A stretch of DNA of 64,000 nt from Paralithodes platypus (GCA_032716605.1 CM064580.1:39543518-39607517), one strand, 5' to 3'; counted from the first letter of the stretch, positions 45,185 to 55,859 are shown. Numbers and translations: made by a program. Notes: a model not told the origin generated them from the sequence alone.

Positions 45185-45366
45185 CGATCAACAACAAAAG
45201 TTCGTTCCCCCAACCAGCCACTGAGTGAATCCGAAAAGCCTGGGGGTCGACAAAACTAAACATCTGAAAAGAAGTGCCATTTACAATATTAAGGTTTCGT
45301 TTTTCGACCCCCAGGTTCGGATTCACACAGTGGCAGGTTATGGGAACGAAATTTTGTCGTTGATAT
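45185..45366. repeat. Hairpin: inverted repeat of about 70 bp
   Basis: Left arm 'caacaacaaaagttcgttcc' to 'cctgggggtcgacaaaac' pairs with right arm 'ttttcgacccccagg' to 'ggaacgaaattttgtcgttg', loop about 40 bp. Possibly a solo MITE; no target duplication was clear. Confidence 0.7.
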
Positions 45367-45754
45367 TACATCTTGTGTGATAATCTTTAAACATAATTAC
45401 AGTACTGTACTGCAACAATGTGTACCATCAAATTAATAGCCTACCAAATAGTTAAGTGTGAAAACTAATCTATACAGAAATTTCATAACCATCACATTAC
45501 TTCCAAATAGACAATTTTAAAATAAAGTTCTTGTTTTAATATTGGTACAAATGTTGCAGTACTACACAAAGCATCCAAAATTGAAATTTATAAATGGTTA
45601 CCAAACAAATATTAATAGTTTGAAATTGGTACTGGTTCCAATACACAAACCATACACCCTGCCTGTTAGCCTCTATACCAAACCTGTCTATTGACCTCTA
45701 CTTCAAACACTGACCGAGAGGAAACCGGTCAAGTGATCACAAGGGGAAACACTG

Positions 45755-45935
45755 ACCTGGAGAAAACACAGGTCAACTGACCAGGAGAAAACACAGGTCA
45801 AGTGATAAAAAGAAGGACACGGACCAGGAGAAAACACAGGTCAACTGACCAGGAGAAAACACAGGTAAAGTGATAAAAAAGAACACTGAACAGGAGAAAA
45901 CACAGGTCAACTGACCAAGAGAAATCACAGGCCAA
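45755..45935 (+). repeat. Tandem units in the LINE 5' region
   Basis: About 6 variable copies of 'ggtcaactgaccaggagaaa' plus 'acaca', some with gataaaa spacers. The position suggests 5' UTR repeats, as promoter monomers in some LINEs, but function is inference. Confidence 0.65.
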
Positions 45936-46001
45936 GTGATCAGAAAATCAAAACAGCGGGAACCAGTACCTTATCTGTCACGTTATCTGTTTCGTTGAGT
46001 C

Positions 46002-46481
46002 CCAAATCAACGAAAAAGATTTTGCATCCCAGGAGCTGGACTGGACGACATTGTGGAAGCCTTCGAAGATACCACAAAGGATGCAAATGAAAATACCCTT
46101 TTTGTCATCCATGCTGGTTCAAATGACGTCATGCGCACCAGATCCGAAGAGTTGATGGAGAAATATCGCAAGATGATCCAGCACTACAAAAACAAGTCAA
46201 GGAATATCATCATCTCAGGCATTCTCCCCAAGATCGACGCACCTGACAAATTCTACGACAAGGCCTTCAGCACAAATAGCCGACTAAAATATTTGTGTCT
46301 GAGGGAAGAAGTTGAATTCATCAACCTCTGGGACAACTTCTACAACCAACCTACTCTGTTCCGCAAGGATGGCACTCATCTAAACCCTGTGGGTTCAGCA
46401 CGCATGGGTCGTCTCCTACACGAAGCAGTCCGCAGCCATGGATCAAAAAACGCCATCCGAGAAGAAGCAGCAGTGACATAA
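46002..46481 (+). CDS. LINE ORF1: SGNH/GDSL-esterase-like protein, N-terminus uncertain
   Basis: The frame is open from just after a TGA at 45996-45998 to TAA at 46479-46481. It reads through CIPGAGLDDIVEAFED, VIHAGSNDV (block III, G-x-N-D oxyanion residues) and DGTHLNPVG (block V, catalytic Asp and His). This is the esterase domain found in ORF1 of CR1-type elements, thought to act in RNP/membrane handling during retrotransposition. No ATG lies at the expected N-terminus: the nearest in-frame candidates are internal, and the upstream stop suggests the nucleophile-Ser block has been lost or lies in another frame. Probably a slightly damaged ORF1. Confidence 0.75.
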   Translation, partial: PNQRKRFCIPGAGLDDIVEAFEDTTKDANENTLFVIHAGSNDVMRTRSEELMEKYRKMIQHYKNKSRNIIISGILPKIDAPDKFYDKAFSTNSRLKYLCLREEVEFINLWDNFYNQPTLFRKDGTHLNPVGSARMGRLLHEAVRSHGSKNAIREEAAVT

Positions 46482-46564
46482 ATCATCCAACGCCAAGAAA
46501 AAAACAGAGGCAACCCAGGACCACCAGCGATAAAGACCGAAGACAGCGAAGACCGAGGACAGCC

Positions 46565-49440
46565 ATGAACATAAATGTAGATCCGACAAGAACCAAAAAT
46601 ATTATTAAAGAGCGTTCCGTGAGTTCTAAAATAACAAATTTAAAGGTTTTCTATGCAAACGCTCGTAGCATACGCAATAAATTTTCAGATTTAGAGGAGC
46701 TAGTGTTTACAGAAAATTATGATGTGATTGGCATAACAGAATCTTGGCTCAATACAGAAGATAGAGACTTTTTAGCAGAGTATTCACTTCCCGGTTATGT
46801 AATGTTTGAGAAAAGCCGAATAAATCGAAATGGAGGTGGCGTTTTACTTTATATCAAAGAAAGTCTTAACCCTACCCTCTTGTCAAAACCTCAAATTGTG
46901 AACGTCGACGCATCTTTTGTGCTAATAAAGAATAATAAAGGTACAAAAATAATACTTGCATTAATATACAGACCTCCAGCTCAATCAGTGCAAACTGACC
47001 GAGAAATTTACGAACAAATTGCAGATGTAAGAACTCCCAAGATACCGTAATTTTTGGCGACTTTAATTTACCTGTGACCAAGTGGGGCGATACTCTTACT
47101 TCACACTCCGGACATGACTTGTATACGAACTTGCAAGAGAGTTCGCTTTATCAATTTGTTCGAACACCGACCCGTGGTAATAACGTTCTTGACATTGTAC
47201 TTGCAACAAAAGAAGAATTAATAGAGAATTTGAATGTTGGTGATGAATTCAGTAACAGCGACCAATGTACGATAACTTTCACTTTAAAGTTTACTAGTAA
47301 CGAACCAAATAGTAGCATCGAAAAAGTCCCTAATTTCAAGAAAGCAAACTTCCATAAACTTAGAGCTATGTTTAAAGAAACTGACTGGAGCTTTTTAATT
47401 AACAATAACGACATAAATACATCTTGGAAGTTATTCGAAACCACTTACCTAAAAGCAGTGCAAGACTGTATACCATCGAAAATACGGCGTCCAGGCCATA
47501 ATAATAAGCCCAAATGGTGGAATAAAGATATTTCAAACTGCCTGCTTGCTAAAAAATTTGCTAATGATAGATTAAAATCCTCACAAAATGACGAAGAACG
47601 GGTGAAATTTGTAGAGCTACGACGCAAAGCCAAAAAGTTAATTAAGCAAAGTAAAAAGACCCTAGAGTTACATATTGCGAATCAAAGTAAAACAAACCCG
47701 AAAGAATTCTATAGTTATATCAGAAAGAAAAAAGTAGTTGCTTCAACTGTTGGACCGTTAGTCGATGAAAACGGAGAATACACCAAAGACGAAGTACAAA
47801 GGAGTAATGCCCTCAATACCTTCTTTGCATCAGTTTTTACAACAGAAGACCTCAGTGATATCCCTACACCATCGCCGATTCAGATTGATAATTCAGATGT
47901 TCTAAGCAATATCACCGTTACAGAGAGAGAAGTATTGAATTGTTTAGATAAACTCAAGGTAAATAAAACGCCTGGACCTGATACAATCTCGCCTAGAGTT
48001 CTAAAGGAAGCTAAGGATGAGCTCTCCAAACCACTGACATTACTATTCAATATATCCTTGCAGTCTGGAACTATGCCTGATCAGTGGAAGCTAGCCAACG
48101 TAACACCGATATTCAAAAAAGGCAGCAAATCCCTACCCAGAAACTATCGTCCAATTAGCTTAACCTCAGTTGTATGTAAAATGCTAGAAACGGTCATACG
48201 AGACAGACTCGTAAATCACTTAGAGGAAAATAACATACTTAAAGATACTCAACTCGGCTTTCGTAAAAAAAATTCCTGTTTAACAAACCTCTTAGACTTC
48301 TTCCACGATATCCTCAACCTCTACGATGAGAGTAAAGCTGTAGATATTATATACCTTGATTTTCAAAAGGCCTTTGACAAAGTTCCCCACAAATGTTTAC
48401 TGCTAAAACTAAAAGCGCATGGAATACAAGACGGTGTGTTGAAATGGATAGAAAATTGGCTCAGCGACAGAAAGCAAAGAGTAGTCATAAACGGTAAGGC
48501 ATCTAAATGGACCCATGTAAGTAGCGGGGTACCCCAGGGATCGGTACTAGGACCAATTCTCTTTCTAATTTACATCAACGACATAGATGAGGGTCTCACC
48601 TGTACAATCTCAAAATTTGCTGACGATACAAAAATTGCAAATAGCGTACTCTCAAAAGAACAAGTTGACGATATGCAACACATTCTAGATAAATTGTCAT
48701 GTTGGGCCCAAATTTGGCAAATGAGTTTCAATGCGGATAAATGTAAAGTACTACATATCGGATACCTAAATGAGAAAGCAAACTATTCGATGAATGGCAC
48801 TCAGCTTAAGAATGTAAACAGAGAAACCGATCTGGGAGTAACAATATCGAGTAACCTAAAACCGAGTCAACAATGTTCAGAAGTTGTTAAGAAGGCAAAC
48901 AAAATAATTGGCTTTATAGGCAGGTCATTTGAGCATAAATCCAAAGAAGTTATCCTAACCCTTTACAATTCCTTAGTCCGCCCTCTTCTGGAATACTGCG
49001 TTCAATCCTGGTGCCCTTATTACCAAAAAGATATAAACAAGCTAGAACGAGTTCAACGTAGAGTTACCAAAATTATACCTAGCCTAAAGAACAAACCATA
49101 CAAAGAGCGTCTTAGAGAATTAAATCCATTTCCTTTAACCCAGCGCAGATTAAGAGGTGACTTAATTCAAGTGTTCAAAATCATCAAAGGCATCGACAAT
49201 ATGAACTGTAGTAAGTACTTCACTATCGACCAATCTAATTACACGCGGGGAAACGGTTGCAAAATTATTGGTAAATCTTTTAACTCACACGAATCTAAGA
49301 ATTTCTTCTTCAATCGAGTTGTCAACTTGTGGAATGGGCTTCCCCGAAACGTTATAGACTGCATCACCGTTGATTCATTTAAACTCCGCCTAGACAAATA
49401 TCTCGCATCAAACCCGCGACTGACTGCGTTTGTAAATTAA
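46565..49440 (+). pseudogene. LINE ORF2: apurinic-type endonuclease plus reverse transcriptase, one frameshift
   Basis: The ATG at 46565 opens the endonuclease: FYANARSIRNK (N), GITESWLN (E), GGGVLLYIKE, LALIYRPP. The frame is lost near 47030 through an apparent 1-base deletion and stops at 47048; the other frame takes over at FGDFNLP and runs open to 49440. Later landmarks: SDQCTI, where the endonuclease normally has S-D-H, then TPGPDTISPRVLK, YRPISLTSVVCKMLE, YLDFQKAFDKVPH, GVPQGSVLGPILF, FADDTK (catalytic) and the C-terminal PLLEYCVQSWCPYY. Total about 958 codons, normal for CR1 ORF2. The ORF2 ATG is 83 bp after the ORF1 stop. With one shift and an altered His, this copy is probably inactive but young. 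Confidence 0.93.
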
Positions 49441-49739
49441 TAACTTTATTTTATCCCCCCCTCAGTTACTAACCCATTTGTCCCCTACTAACTTCCTAAT
49501 CCTGCCACAGACATTAGTTCCAGGGCAGTAATTCCCTTTCCAATGTTCCCTTACCCACTCTCACCCACTGTTTAGACACTTGATCCTGTGTTTTGGAGGA
49601 CAAGCAACCTAGAAGGGTCACTAGATTTGTTGTTGCTTGATTTCCTTTGTACTCCTTTGTACCTACTTCACTGTTAGGACACCAGATTTGAGAACGGGCC
49701 AGAAGGGAACAGCCTCCCTGGGAATGAGATTTTAAATCC

Positions 49740-50215
49740 ATTCCAAAACAATGCCTAAGATCATTGCAACAGTAAGACTATTTCCTTTTCTTTTGAGACT
49801 GTTAGATATAATCTAGACCAGTGCTCACAAAAAACACCGATTTGAAACAGCAAATCAGTGTACAAATGTACATCAAGCAAAATCTATATGACCAGGGTGA
49901 CAAGCAAATTTTGCCAAATGAATATTAAATTATAGTTTAATTTAAATGAATATTAAATTACTTAAATTAATATCTGGTCATATGGGTCCTGCAAGAATAA
50001 TAGGTGTCCACTGGGAAGAATTAATAAAATCAAATGTTTTAATATCCAAATTTGCTAAATAAAAAATAAATATTACAAAAGCAAATTAACAATTCAATAT
50101 TAACGTGAACCATTCTAATCATTCTTACCTGCAAATTAAAACAAAGTTAGCCCAAAAAATTTTTTTTTTTACATAAATACACAATTTAAAAAATTCTACA
50201 AGGCTTTCACAGCAT
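49740..50215. other. No gene seen
   Basis: AT-rich; 'aaatgaatattaaattacttaa' is locally repeated (about 49918-49970). Confidence 0.4.
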
Positions 50216-50477
50216 TAACCCCTGCACAGCGAGTGATTTTCACATACATTCCTTTGCAGTCTGGCGGGTATCAGACTCGCACTTTCTGTATTTTCCACTC
50301 TACATTGAGTGACAAGTGGTATGATGTTTATATTCTCCATAACCCATTTTTTTCGCAGAAAGTTGAAGAAAAAAAAACGAAGAATTGTGAAAAATGCCCG
50401 CTCTGGAATTTCTACAAAGCCCACTGTTCGTGGATAAATAGTAAATTTTCAGGCATGGCAAGCCTAGTTCTTCCCCA

Positions 50478-50624
50478 GTGCCAAGAATTTTGCGGTAGAA
50501 ATGAAAAACTATCCCCAATCCTAATAATTTCCTAAAGTTAACTTCCAAATCAAGAATTTTGCAGTAAAAATGGTAAACTATCCCCAATCCTAATAATTTC
50601 CTTAAGTTAACTTCTAAATCTATT
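50478..50624 (+). repeat. 72-bp tandem duplication
   Basis: 'caagaattttgcngtanaaa' to 'agttaacttcnaaatc' occurs twice in tandem. Confidence 0.85.
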
Positions 50625-50893
50625 CACTTTTTGGCATCATAAATTAAAATTTAAAACTTGCAAACTAAACAAACCAAAACTGGGACAAAGACAATATAAA
50701 GTCAAATTAACTTATCAAAATCACTATGTGGAAACAATAAAACCCTTTAAGCTATTCAAAACTTCATTAACAAAACATGCTAAAGTAAAACTTTCAGCAT
50801 CTTCGAGTAGGCTAACTAAGAATAATCGTGTAGTCCAGAACTTTCCGTAGCGTCTGTACACATTCACAAAATAGCACACGGTAACCTATTCAC

Positions 50894-50988
50894 CTTGCAT
50901 GAAGAGTAGGTTGGGCAGTGTCCTGGCGGTGATCTCTGCGGGAACCACTCCACCCTCCCGACTCTTGTAGGCTGCCAACACAACACAT
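50894..50988 (-). CDS. Lone candidate host-gene exon, product not recognised
   Basis: On the minus strand the upstream side has a branch-like CTAAT, a pyrimidine-rich stretch and TTTTCAG; the exon of 95 bp ends AAG and is followed by GTGAAT, a good donor. In one frame it encodes 31 residues, CVVLAAYKSREGGVVPAEIT followed by ARTLPNLLFMQ, with normal protein-like composition and balanced codons unlike the AT-rich repeats around it. It would start with the third base of one codon and end with the first of the next. I cannot name the protein. All three frames are open over this short length, so the frame choice rests on composition. Repeats fill both flanking introns. Confidence 0.55.
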
Positions 50989-51039
50989 CTGAAAACAAAC
51001 ACATTAGTTTACTTTGTTTAAGGGGGTAGTACTCTCTTT

Positions 51040-51417
51040 GGTAAAAATTGAAGAGACCCCGGACAGCCTTTTACTAGTTAATTTTAGTGTTTTGTTTATT
51101 TTTCTTTGATATACAGTGTTGTTTAATACCGAGGACCATCGCATTTTAGTATTTTCAACATTAGCCTAACCTAACCTAACCGAAAACTAACCGACGGTCT
51201 AAACCCAGCTCACGTTCCCTGTTTATGGGTACGCGACGGTCTAAACCCAGCTCACGTTCCCTGTTTATCGGTGAACAATCCAACAGTTTCTCGTATTTCA
51301 CTTTAGTGAATTTGCGACGGTAATTACATGTACACCAACATAGTATCGTCCATGAAACTTCTAGAACACTGATAATTATCGATGGGGCTCGTATCCGGGT
51401 TGTCTTCAATTTTAACC
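51040..51417 (+). mobile_element. N: GGT-ended element, 8-bp duplication, in A18
   Basis: 378 bp. Inverted repeats GGTAAAAATTGAAGAGACCC and (other strand) GGTTAAAATTGAAGACAACC; target duplication CTCTCTTT at 51032-51039 and 51418-51425. Interior holds a 'cctaacctaacctaacc' tract and a 45-bp tandem pair 'gacggtctaaacccagctca'. Confidence 0.92.
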
Positions 51418-51474
51418 CTCTCTTTTTATAGACCCCCTTCTCCCTCATGTTTAGCATATTAGTTGAGGTTTTAA

Positions 51475-51697
51475 CCCTCTCCGACATGTGACGCGATTTT
51501 GAGCCTATTAGGGATACTTTAAAGCTTTTGTTACCATCACGGGTATTTAGAAACCTTTAGTTTAGTTACTTCAACCTCTGCAGTTGTCTTTGAGTTAGCT
51601 GTGGGCAGAAAACTAATTTTGGAGGTAATTATAAGAGTGAGAGTACTATTTCTTATTGCTAATCTGGCAACCTCTGCATCATATGTGCGTGAAAGGG
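51475..51697 (+). mobile_element. M: TTAA/CCC element in A18, 223 bp
   Basis: TTAA at 51471-51474 and 51698-51701; ends CCCTCTCCGACATGTGACGC and GTGCGTGAAAGGG (imperfect inverted repeat). Rejoined flanks restore gagattTTAAgacgt of family A. Confidence 0.9.
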
Positions 51698-51886
51698 TTA
51701 AGACGTGCCTTCCATTAGTTTGGCGAATTTGAGACCTTTCTCCCCTTTTGTTTGTCGATTTTAAGACCTTTCATGCCATTTAGGGGTCTATTTTTTTCCT
51801 GGCGAGCGAAAGCGAGCCTGTTATTTCAGAAGTAACCGGCCTTCGGCCACATTTTTTTTCTGAAAAATTTACAAATTTATCTTTAA

Positions 51887-52363
51887 CCCCTAACTATCGG
51901 CGCGCAACATAAGTCGAGTATAATAAATCTGGACTATCTGGCGGCGCTCGACATAGGTCGTGTGGCAATTTCAGCACGTAATGTTGCTGAGAGAGAGACA
52001 AGTGGTGGCAGGAGAGTAGCGAGCGTATGACTGCTCCAGACCACCGCGGCGAACCTACTGACACGAATCCCACCTCCTCCCTCCCTCTCTCACTCGCTAT
52101 ATACGGAATTGTATGGGGAAAGTGCCGAATTACATGCTTTTTGCACTCGCGTTGCGCGGTTGTTGCAAGAAAACTAGCCATCATAAAAGGATCGTTATGG
52201 TGTCATTGGAAAGCTCTGTTTATGCCCTTTCAGGGATAGATACTTGTTTTACGTTCTGGGACTTATTTAGGCATGAAAATGATCACGTAAACAGCCCTAT
52301 TTTGGCTAAAAACACCCCGCTGGGCGGTACATATAAATAAACCGCTAGCCCGCTAATCTAGTG
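51887..52363 (+). mobile_element. F1: TTAA/CCC element, 477 bp
   Basis: TTAA at 51883-51886 and 52364-52367; begins CCCCTAACTATCGGCGCGC and ends CGCTAATCTAGTG. Inverted homologue F2 at 56636-57111 shares 'ggaattgtatggggaaagtg'-type and 'gtgtcattggaaagctc' landmarks. Confidence 0.88.
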
Positions 52364-52367
52364 TTAA

Positions 52368-52768
52368 CCCACTGAGCCCCAGCTAGTTATAAATAAATGT
52401 ACCATTTTTTTTTTCCAGAAACAATTGCAAATGGGTTAGGAATGAAAGACCGCCCAAAGAAAACCGATCAAAAAGGTCAAAAATGGGTCCTACGGAGCCC
52501 CCGAAAGTCGATTTTACAAGAGTAAAAAATTGAAGGCAAAAACACCCAAAAACCAAGTTTTTGCGCGCTCACACGCACGCGGTTGGACTTTGAGAGTTTT
52601 CAACCATTGACATGGTTGCGTGGGATACATACACAGTTCCCATACAAATCTGAGCCCTCTAGGTGCCATAGGACCGGAGTAATTAAACCCCGACGACACT
52701 TGCGCGTCGTGGGGTTTAGCGTTACATACATTACCGACGACACGTTGGCGTCGCTGGTACTCAGAGGG
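52368..52768 (-). mobile_element. E2: TTAA/CCC element directly after F1
   Basis: Inverted copy of E1 (landmarks 'gactttgagagttttcaacc', 'gcgcgctcacacgcacgcg'). Shares the TTAA at 52364-52367 with F1; right TTAA 52769-52772. Confidence 0.9.
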
Positions 52769-53010
52769 TTAAAGTGGGTTTAGGGCGTGTTTGGTCAATA
52801 TGTAGGAGACTCGACAATATAGGTACGCTAACAAATTTCTAATATCAGTTTTGGGTTCCTATTATTTATCATATGCTTCATTGCTATATAATGTTTATCC
52901 TCTGAAAAAAAAAAATCTTTGGATTATATTTTTCTTCGATTTTTTTTTTCTCATTAACCTGACCAAAAAACCTAATCTAATAGTCCCCAAATACATTTAG
53001 TTTAGGTTAG

Positions 53011-53630
53011 GTTAGGTTAACCCCAGGGGGTAAGGGGGCCTTCATCTAATGGTGGAGGAAAAAAGAATATGCCTCACGCATCCTACTGCGTGTCGTACAA
53101 GGCGACTAATAGGGGGGATGGCGATAGACTTGTGGACCAACAGCCATTACTAGACAATAAAGTCTTTATCTTAGCACTGTCTTGGTATGGCACTGCCGAG
53201 GCTGGTGGGGTGCGGATAGGTGCCACAGGGGACTGAGTCTTACCTGGGTGCCGTTTGGCACCACACCTGTGTCGTCAACAGTGTTTGCATGTTGGAGCAG
53301 TGTTGGGGCAGGACTTTATTGTTCTATAGTCCAAATAGCCTATAACCTAATATACAGTAGTCTTGTTATGGTGCTGTCTTTTTGTAACACTGTTAAGGCT
53401 GGTGTGGTTGCAGATACTGCAGGTGCAAGTGCTGCAGGGGAACTCTGTTGAGTCTTGCTGAGGCACGGTTAGCACTATACCAACATCAGCCACAGTGATG
53501 ACTTGATGAGGCAGTGCTGTGGCAGGACTTTATTGTACTACAGTACACTCCAACTACTGAAAGGCAACCCCGTCCGAGCCGTTACAATATTGTAATGGAA
53601 AAATGACGTTAAACCAATGTATGTATGTAT
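53011..53630 (+). mobile_element. LINE 3' fragment with (ATGT)n tail
   Basis: Contains 'actgcgtgtcgtacaaggcg' (a phrase common in arthropod LINE 3' ends, from general knowledge), internally repeated 'gcaggactttattgt', and ends 'gacgttaaaccaatgtatgt' followed by atgt units. No coding blocks identified. Confidence 0.6.
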
Positions 53631-53634
53631 GTAA

Positions 53635-54109
53635 CCCTTCCAGCCCGGGTGTCCTTTTATAAGGACACCGCGGCAGATGGGCCGGTACCCGGGTGTCCTT
53701 TTAACAGACAATAAGCTTGAAAGCCTATTCAGCTTGGTCTGAACGCCGTGCGTCCGACGCATGTAAACAAAGCCGTTCATTGCATCACCGGACCTCTGAA
53801 AACAAGGAGACATCGGATCAATGTTATTGTTGTATGATATGACGAAATTAGGGTCTGAAAAGCTCCGATATTGTTAACAGCGCGGAAAAATTCGCTCCAC
53901 GGAAATCGTCATCACAACTGAACCAGTTGACTTAGAGAGCTCGACTCAACGTCAGTCTACAGATTGGAAACCGCACTACGTTTAGGTATCGTGGGAAATT
54001 TCTAGCAATTAAAATAACAAAGATACAGTAGCCTAGGCCTAGACTTTTTTCGGCCAGATCGCCCGGATACGACCTCCGTCCTTTTGTAAGGCAGCCCGGG
54101 TAGGAAGGG
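53635..54109 (+). mobile_element. G: TTAA/CCC element, 475 bp
   Basis: Left site GTAA (53631-53634), right TTAA (54110-54113); ends CCCTTCCAGCCCGGGTGTCC and CAGCCCGGGTAGGAAGGG. Next to each end is a subterminal 'gtccttttataaggac'-type palindrome, three times on the left and once on the right. Confidence 0.85.
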
Positions 54110-54113
54110 TTAA

Positions 54114-54148
54114 TGCAAAAAAAAAAAAAAAAAAAAAAAATATATATA
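54114..54148 (+). repeat. Poly-A and (TA)n
   Basis: A-run followed by TATATA, part of the O1 interior. Confidence 0.9.
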
Positions 54149-54382
54149 TAACCATGAAGCATATGATGATACAAACCCAAAACTACCATTAGAAATTTGT
54201 TACCTATATTGTTGCATCTCCTACATACCTACATATGTACCACATGTTTTATTAAGCTTAATTGAGGTCTAGCGAGGAAACTAAAAAATAAATAAATAGA
54301 CCAAAGCCCAAGCACTACCCCCTTAAAAGACTACCGGTACATTCATAAGCTTTTAATATATTCCTAAGCTTGCAACACTCTT

Positions 54383-54597
54383 AGTATATATAATCCTGTG
54401 TAGCGGGGAGACCTGTAGGCCTACTTATATCTCAATTTGGTAATGTTACTATATATTTAAATTTTACATTCATAAATAGTTCACTAATATACTAGGTTAG
54501 GTAAAGTTAGGTTTTGGCTAGATTAAATATATTGTTTAAAGTGTCTTAGTAAATAGGCATCTGAAAAACAGTTCTGCCCGCTACATAGGATCTTACC
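54383..54597 (+). mobile_element. J2: GGT-type MITE, second copy
   Basis: 'ataatcctgtgtagcgggga' to 'ctacataggatcttacc'; flanking ACACTCTT and ACACTCAT agree at 7 of 8. Interior carries 'ctaggttaggtaaagttagg'. Confidence 0.83.
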
Positions 54598-54817
54598 ACA
54601 CTCATTCCTAAGTTTGCAACACGGGATCTGACTAAGCTTGTAACACAAGAGATTTGCAAACATAACTTAGTTTAAAAGACTACAAGTATGGAAATAAATG
54701 TTATCCCTATAAGATTTCCTACTGTAACTATAGAATATCAGTACTATTATAAATACTAATTAAACCATAATTTCCTAATTTAAGGTTAGGCTAGCGATTA
54801 GACTACCCTACCCTTAA

Positions 54818-54858
54818 AGGGAGGATTTTAGTCTCCTCCCTAGACTTCCATCAAGCTA
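54818..54858 (+). mobile_element. A left-end fragment
   Basis: TTAA (54814-54817) then AGGGAGGATTTTAGTCTCC to 'cttccatcaagct'; the rest is missing. Confidence 0.7.
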
Positions 54859-54889
54859 TACAAAAATACGTTAGAGCCAAAATGCCTGG

Positions 54890-55300
54890 ACACACTGAGT
54901 AACAGGTCCTTCTTAGTCTACATAAATATCAGTCTAATTTTAGCCAGAATCAAAAGGTAATAGGGCAATATATTGCTGAAGGGGTGAATAGTATACGTAT
55001 AGGACAAACAAAATAGTATACGTATAGGACAAACACAAATCCAATAGTTTTAATAAACTCTAGGCACTTCAGATTATTTTTGGCCCAACCTTTCAGAACA
55101 GCCTACTTATTTTAATCAAAAATAATTTGAGAAATTTGCAAAATGTAAACTCCTTCAGGATCATGACACGTTCTGACAGTATTCTGGCTATCAGACTATT
55201 TTGTACAACTTAGCAAGGATATGTGGCAAATAAAAGTGAAAAGACAGCTATTTATTACCCCTCAAACTTCCATAAACCCTTCCGAATATAATTAAGATAG
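54890..55300 (+). mobile_element. Two decayed family C relics
   Basis: 54893-54995 ('gtccttcttagtctacata') and about 55150-55300 ('ttctggctatcagactattt', 'acttccataaacccttccga') resemble parts of C9/C7. Borders unclear. Confidence 0.5.
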
Positions 55301-55305
55301 TTTAA

Positions 55306-55855
55306 CCTTTTCGTTGCGGGTGACGTTCTGGAACGTTCTGTCAAGTTACAGCAATTTCCAGGCTTTAAAAGCCTGTAAAAACCATAAAATTCGAGTGTCA
55401 GTGGGCGGGAGCGTGAGGGGCCCACCTCCGTTCGTCAGAGCAGCGAGCGGCCCACTGAGGTTGACTGTCTCGCGCGGGTCTGTCTCTCTGTCTCTCTGTC
55501 TCTGTGTCTCTGTGTCTCTGTCTCTGTCTCTCTGTCTGTCTCTCTGTCTGTGTCTCTGTCTCTCTCTCTCACTGTCTCTCTCTCTCACTGTCTCTGTCTC
55601 TCTCACCGTCTCTCTCTCTCTCTCACAACAGTGTAGCCAAGCGAGCGAGTGCTACCAAATAGCGGGTTTCCCGCGTTTCACTGGCACCGCTGCGGGTGAA
55701 CCAGACCACGTACGGGGCCTGTTCTGGTCTCATTTTGAAGCTATTTTCGCCTAGTTTTCGGCAGAATACAGTTCATTTAATGCAGAGGCTCGATTTATCA
55801 TTCAGGAGTGCCTGAATATGCCCTAAATAGCCCAAACATAGCCGCAGCCAATGGG
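55306..55855 (-). mobile_element. D2: TTAA/CCC element, 550 bp
   Basis: TTAA at 55302-55305 and 55856-55859; inverted relative to D1. Longer because of a (GTCTCT)n-type expansion at 55478-55624. CpG-rich ends 'cgttgcgggtgacgtt' and 'gccgcagccaatggg'. Confidence 0.92.
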
Positions 55856-55859
55856 TTAA

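Larger units (their letters stand above)
45700..49665 (+). mobile_element. Near-full-length CR1-like LINE
   Basis: 5' part has tandem units 'gaccaggagaaaacacaggt' (about 45755-45935), then ORF1 (esterase-type), ORF2 (endonuclease-RT) and a 3' UTR ending in gtactccttt units (about 49645-49662). An esterase-like ORF1 and a short tandem 3' tail instead of poly(A) point to the CR1 group. The 3' third is almost identical to the copy at 9063-10545. Confidence 0.9.
52793..54241 (+). mobile_element. O1: GGT-ended element in A18, carrying further insertions
   Basis: Inverted ends of about 100 bp starting GGTCAATATGTAGG and (other strand) GGTACATATGTAGG, both running on to 'aacaaatttctaat' and 'gttttgggtt'. 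Flanking 8-mers GCGTGTTT and ACATGTTT agree at 6 of 8. Interior: 'taggttaggttaggttaa', a LINE 3' fragment and element G. Net size without these is about 350 bp. Confidence 0.85.
51022..54322 (-). mobile_element. A18: family A element in five pieces
   Basis: Pieces 51022-51039, 51418-51474, 51698-51886, 52769-52792 and 54242-54322 join to one A sequence ('atagacccccttctccctca', 'gacgtgccttccattagttt', 'ggcgagcgaaagcgagcc', 'gggtttagggcgtgttt', 'aggtctagcgaggaaact'). Outer TTAA at 51018-51021 and 54323-54326. Four insertion events (N, M, F1+E2, O1) separate the pieces. Confidence 0.9.
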
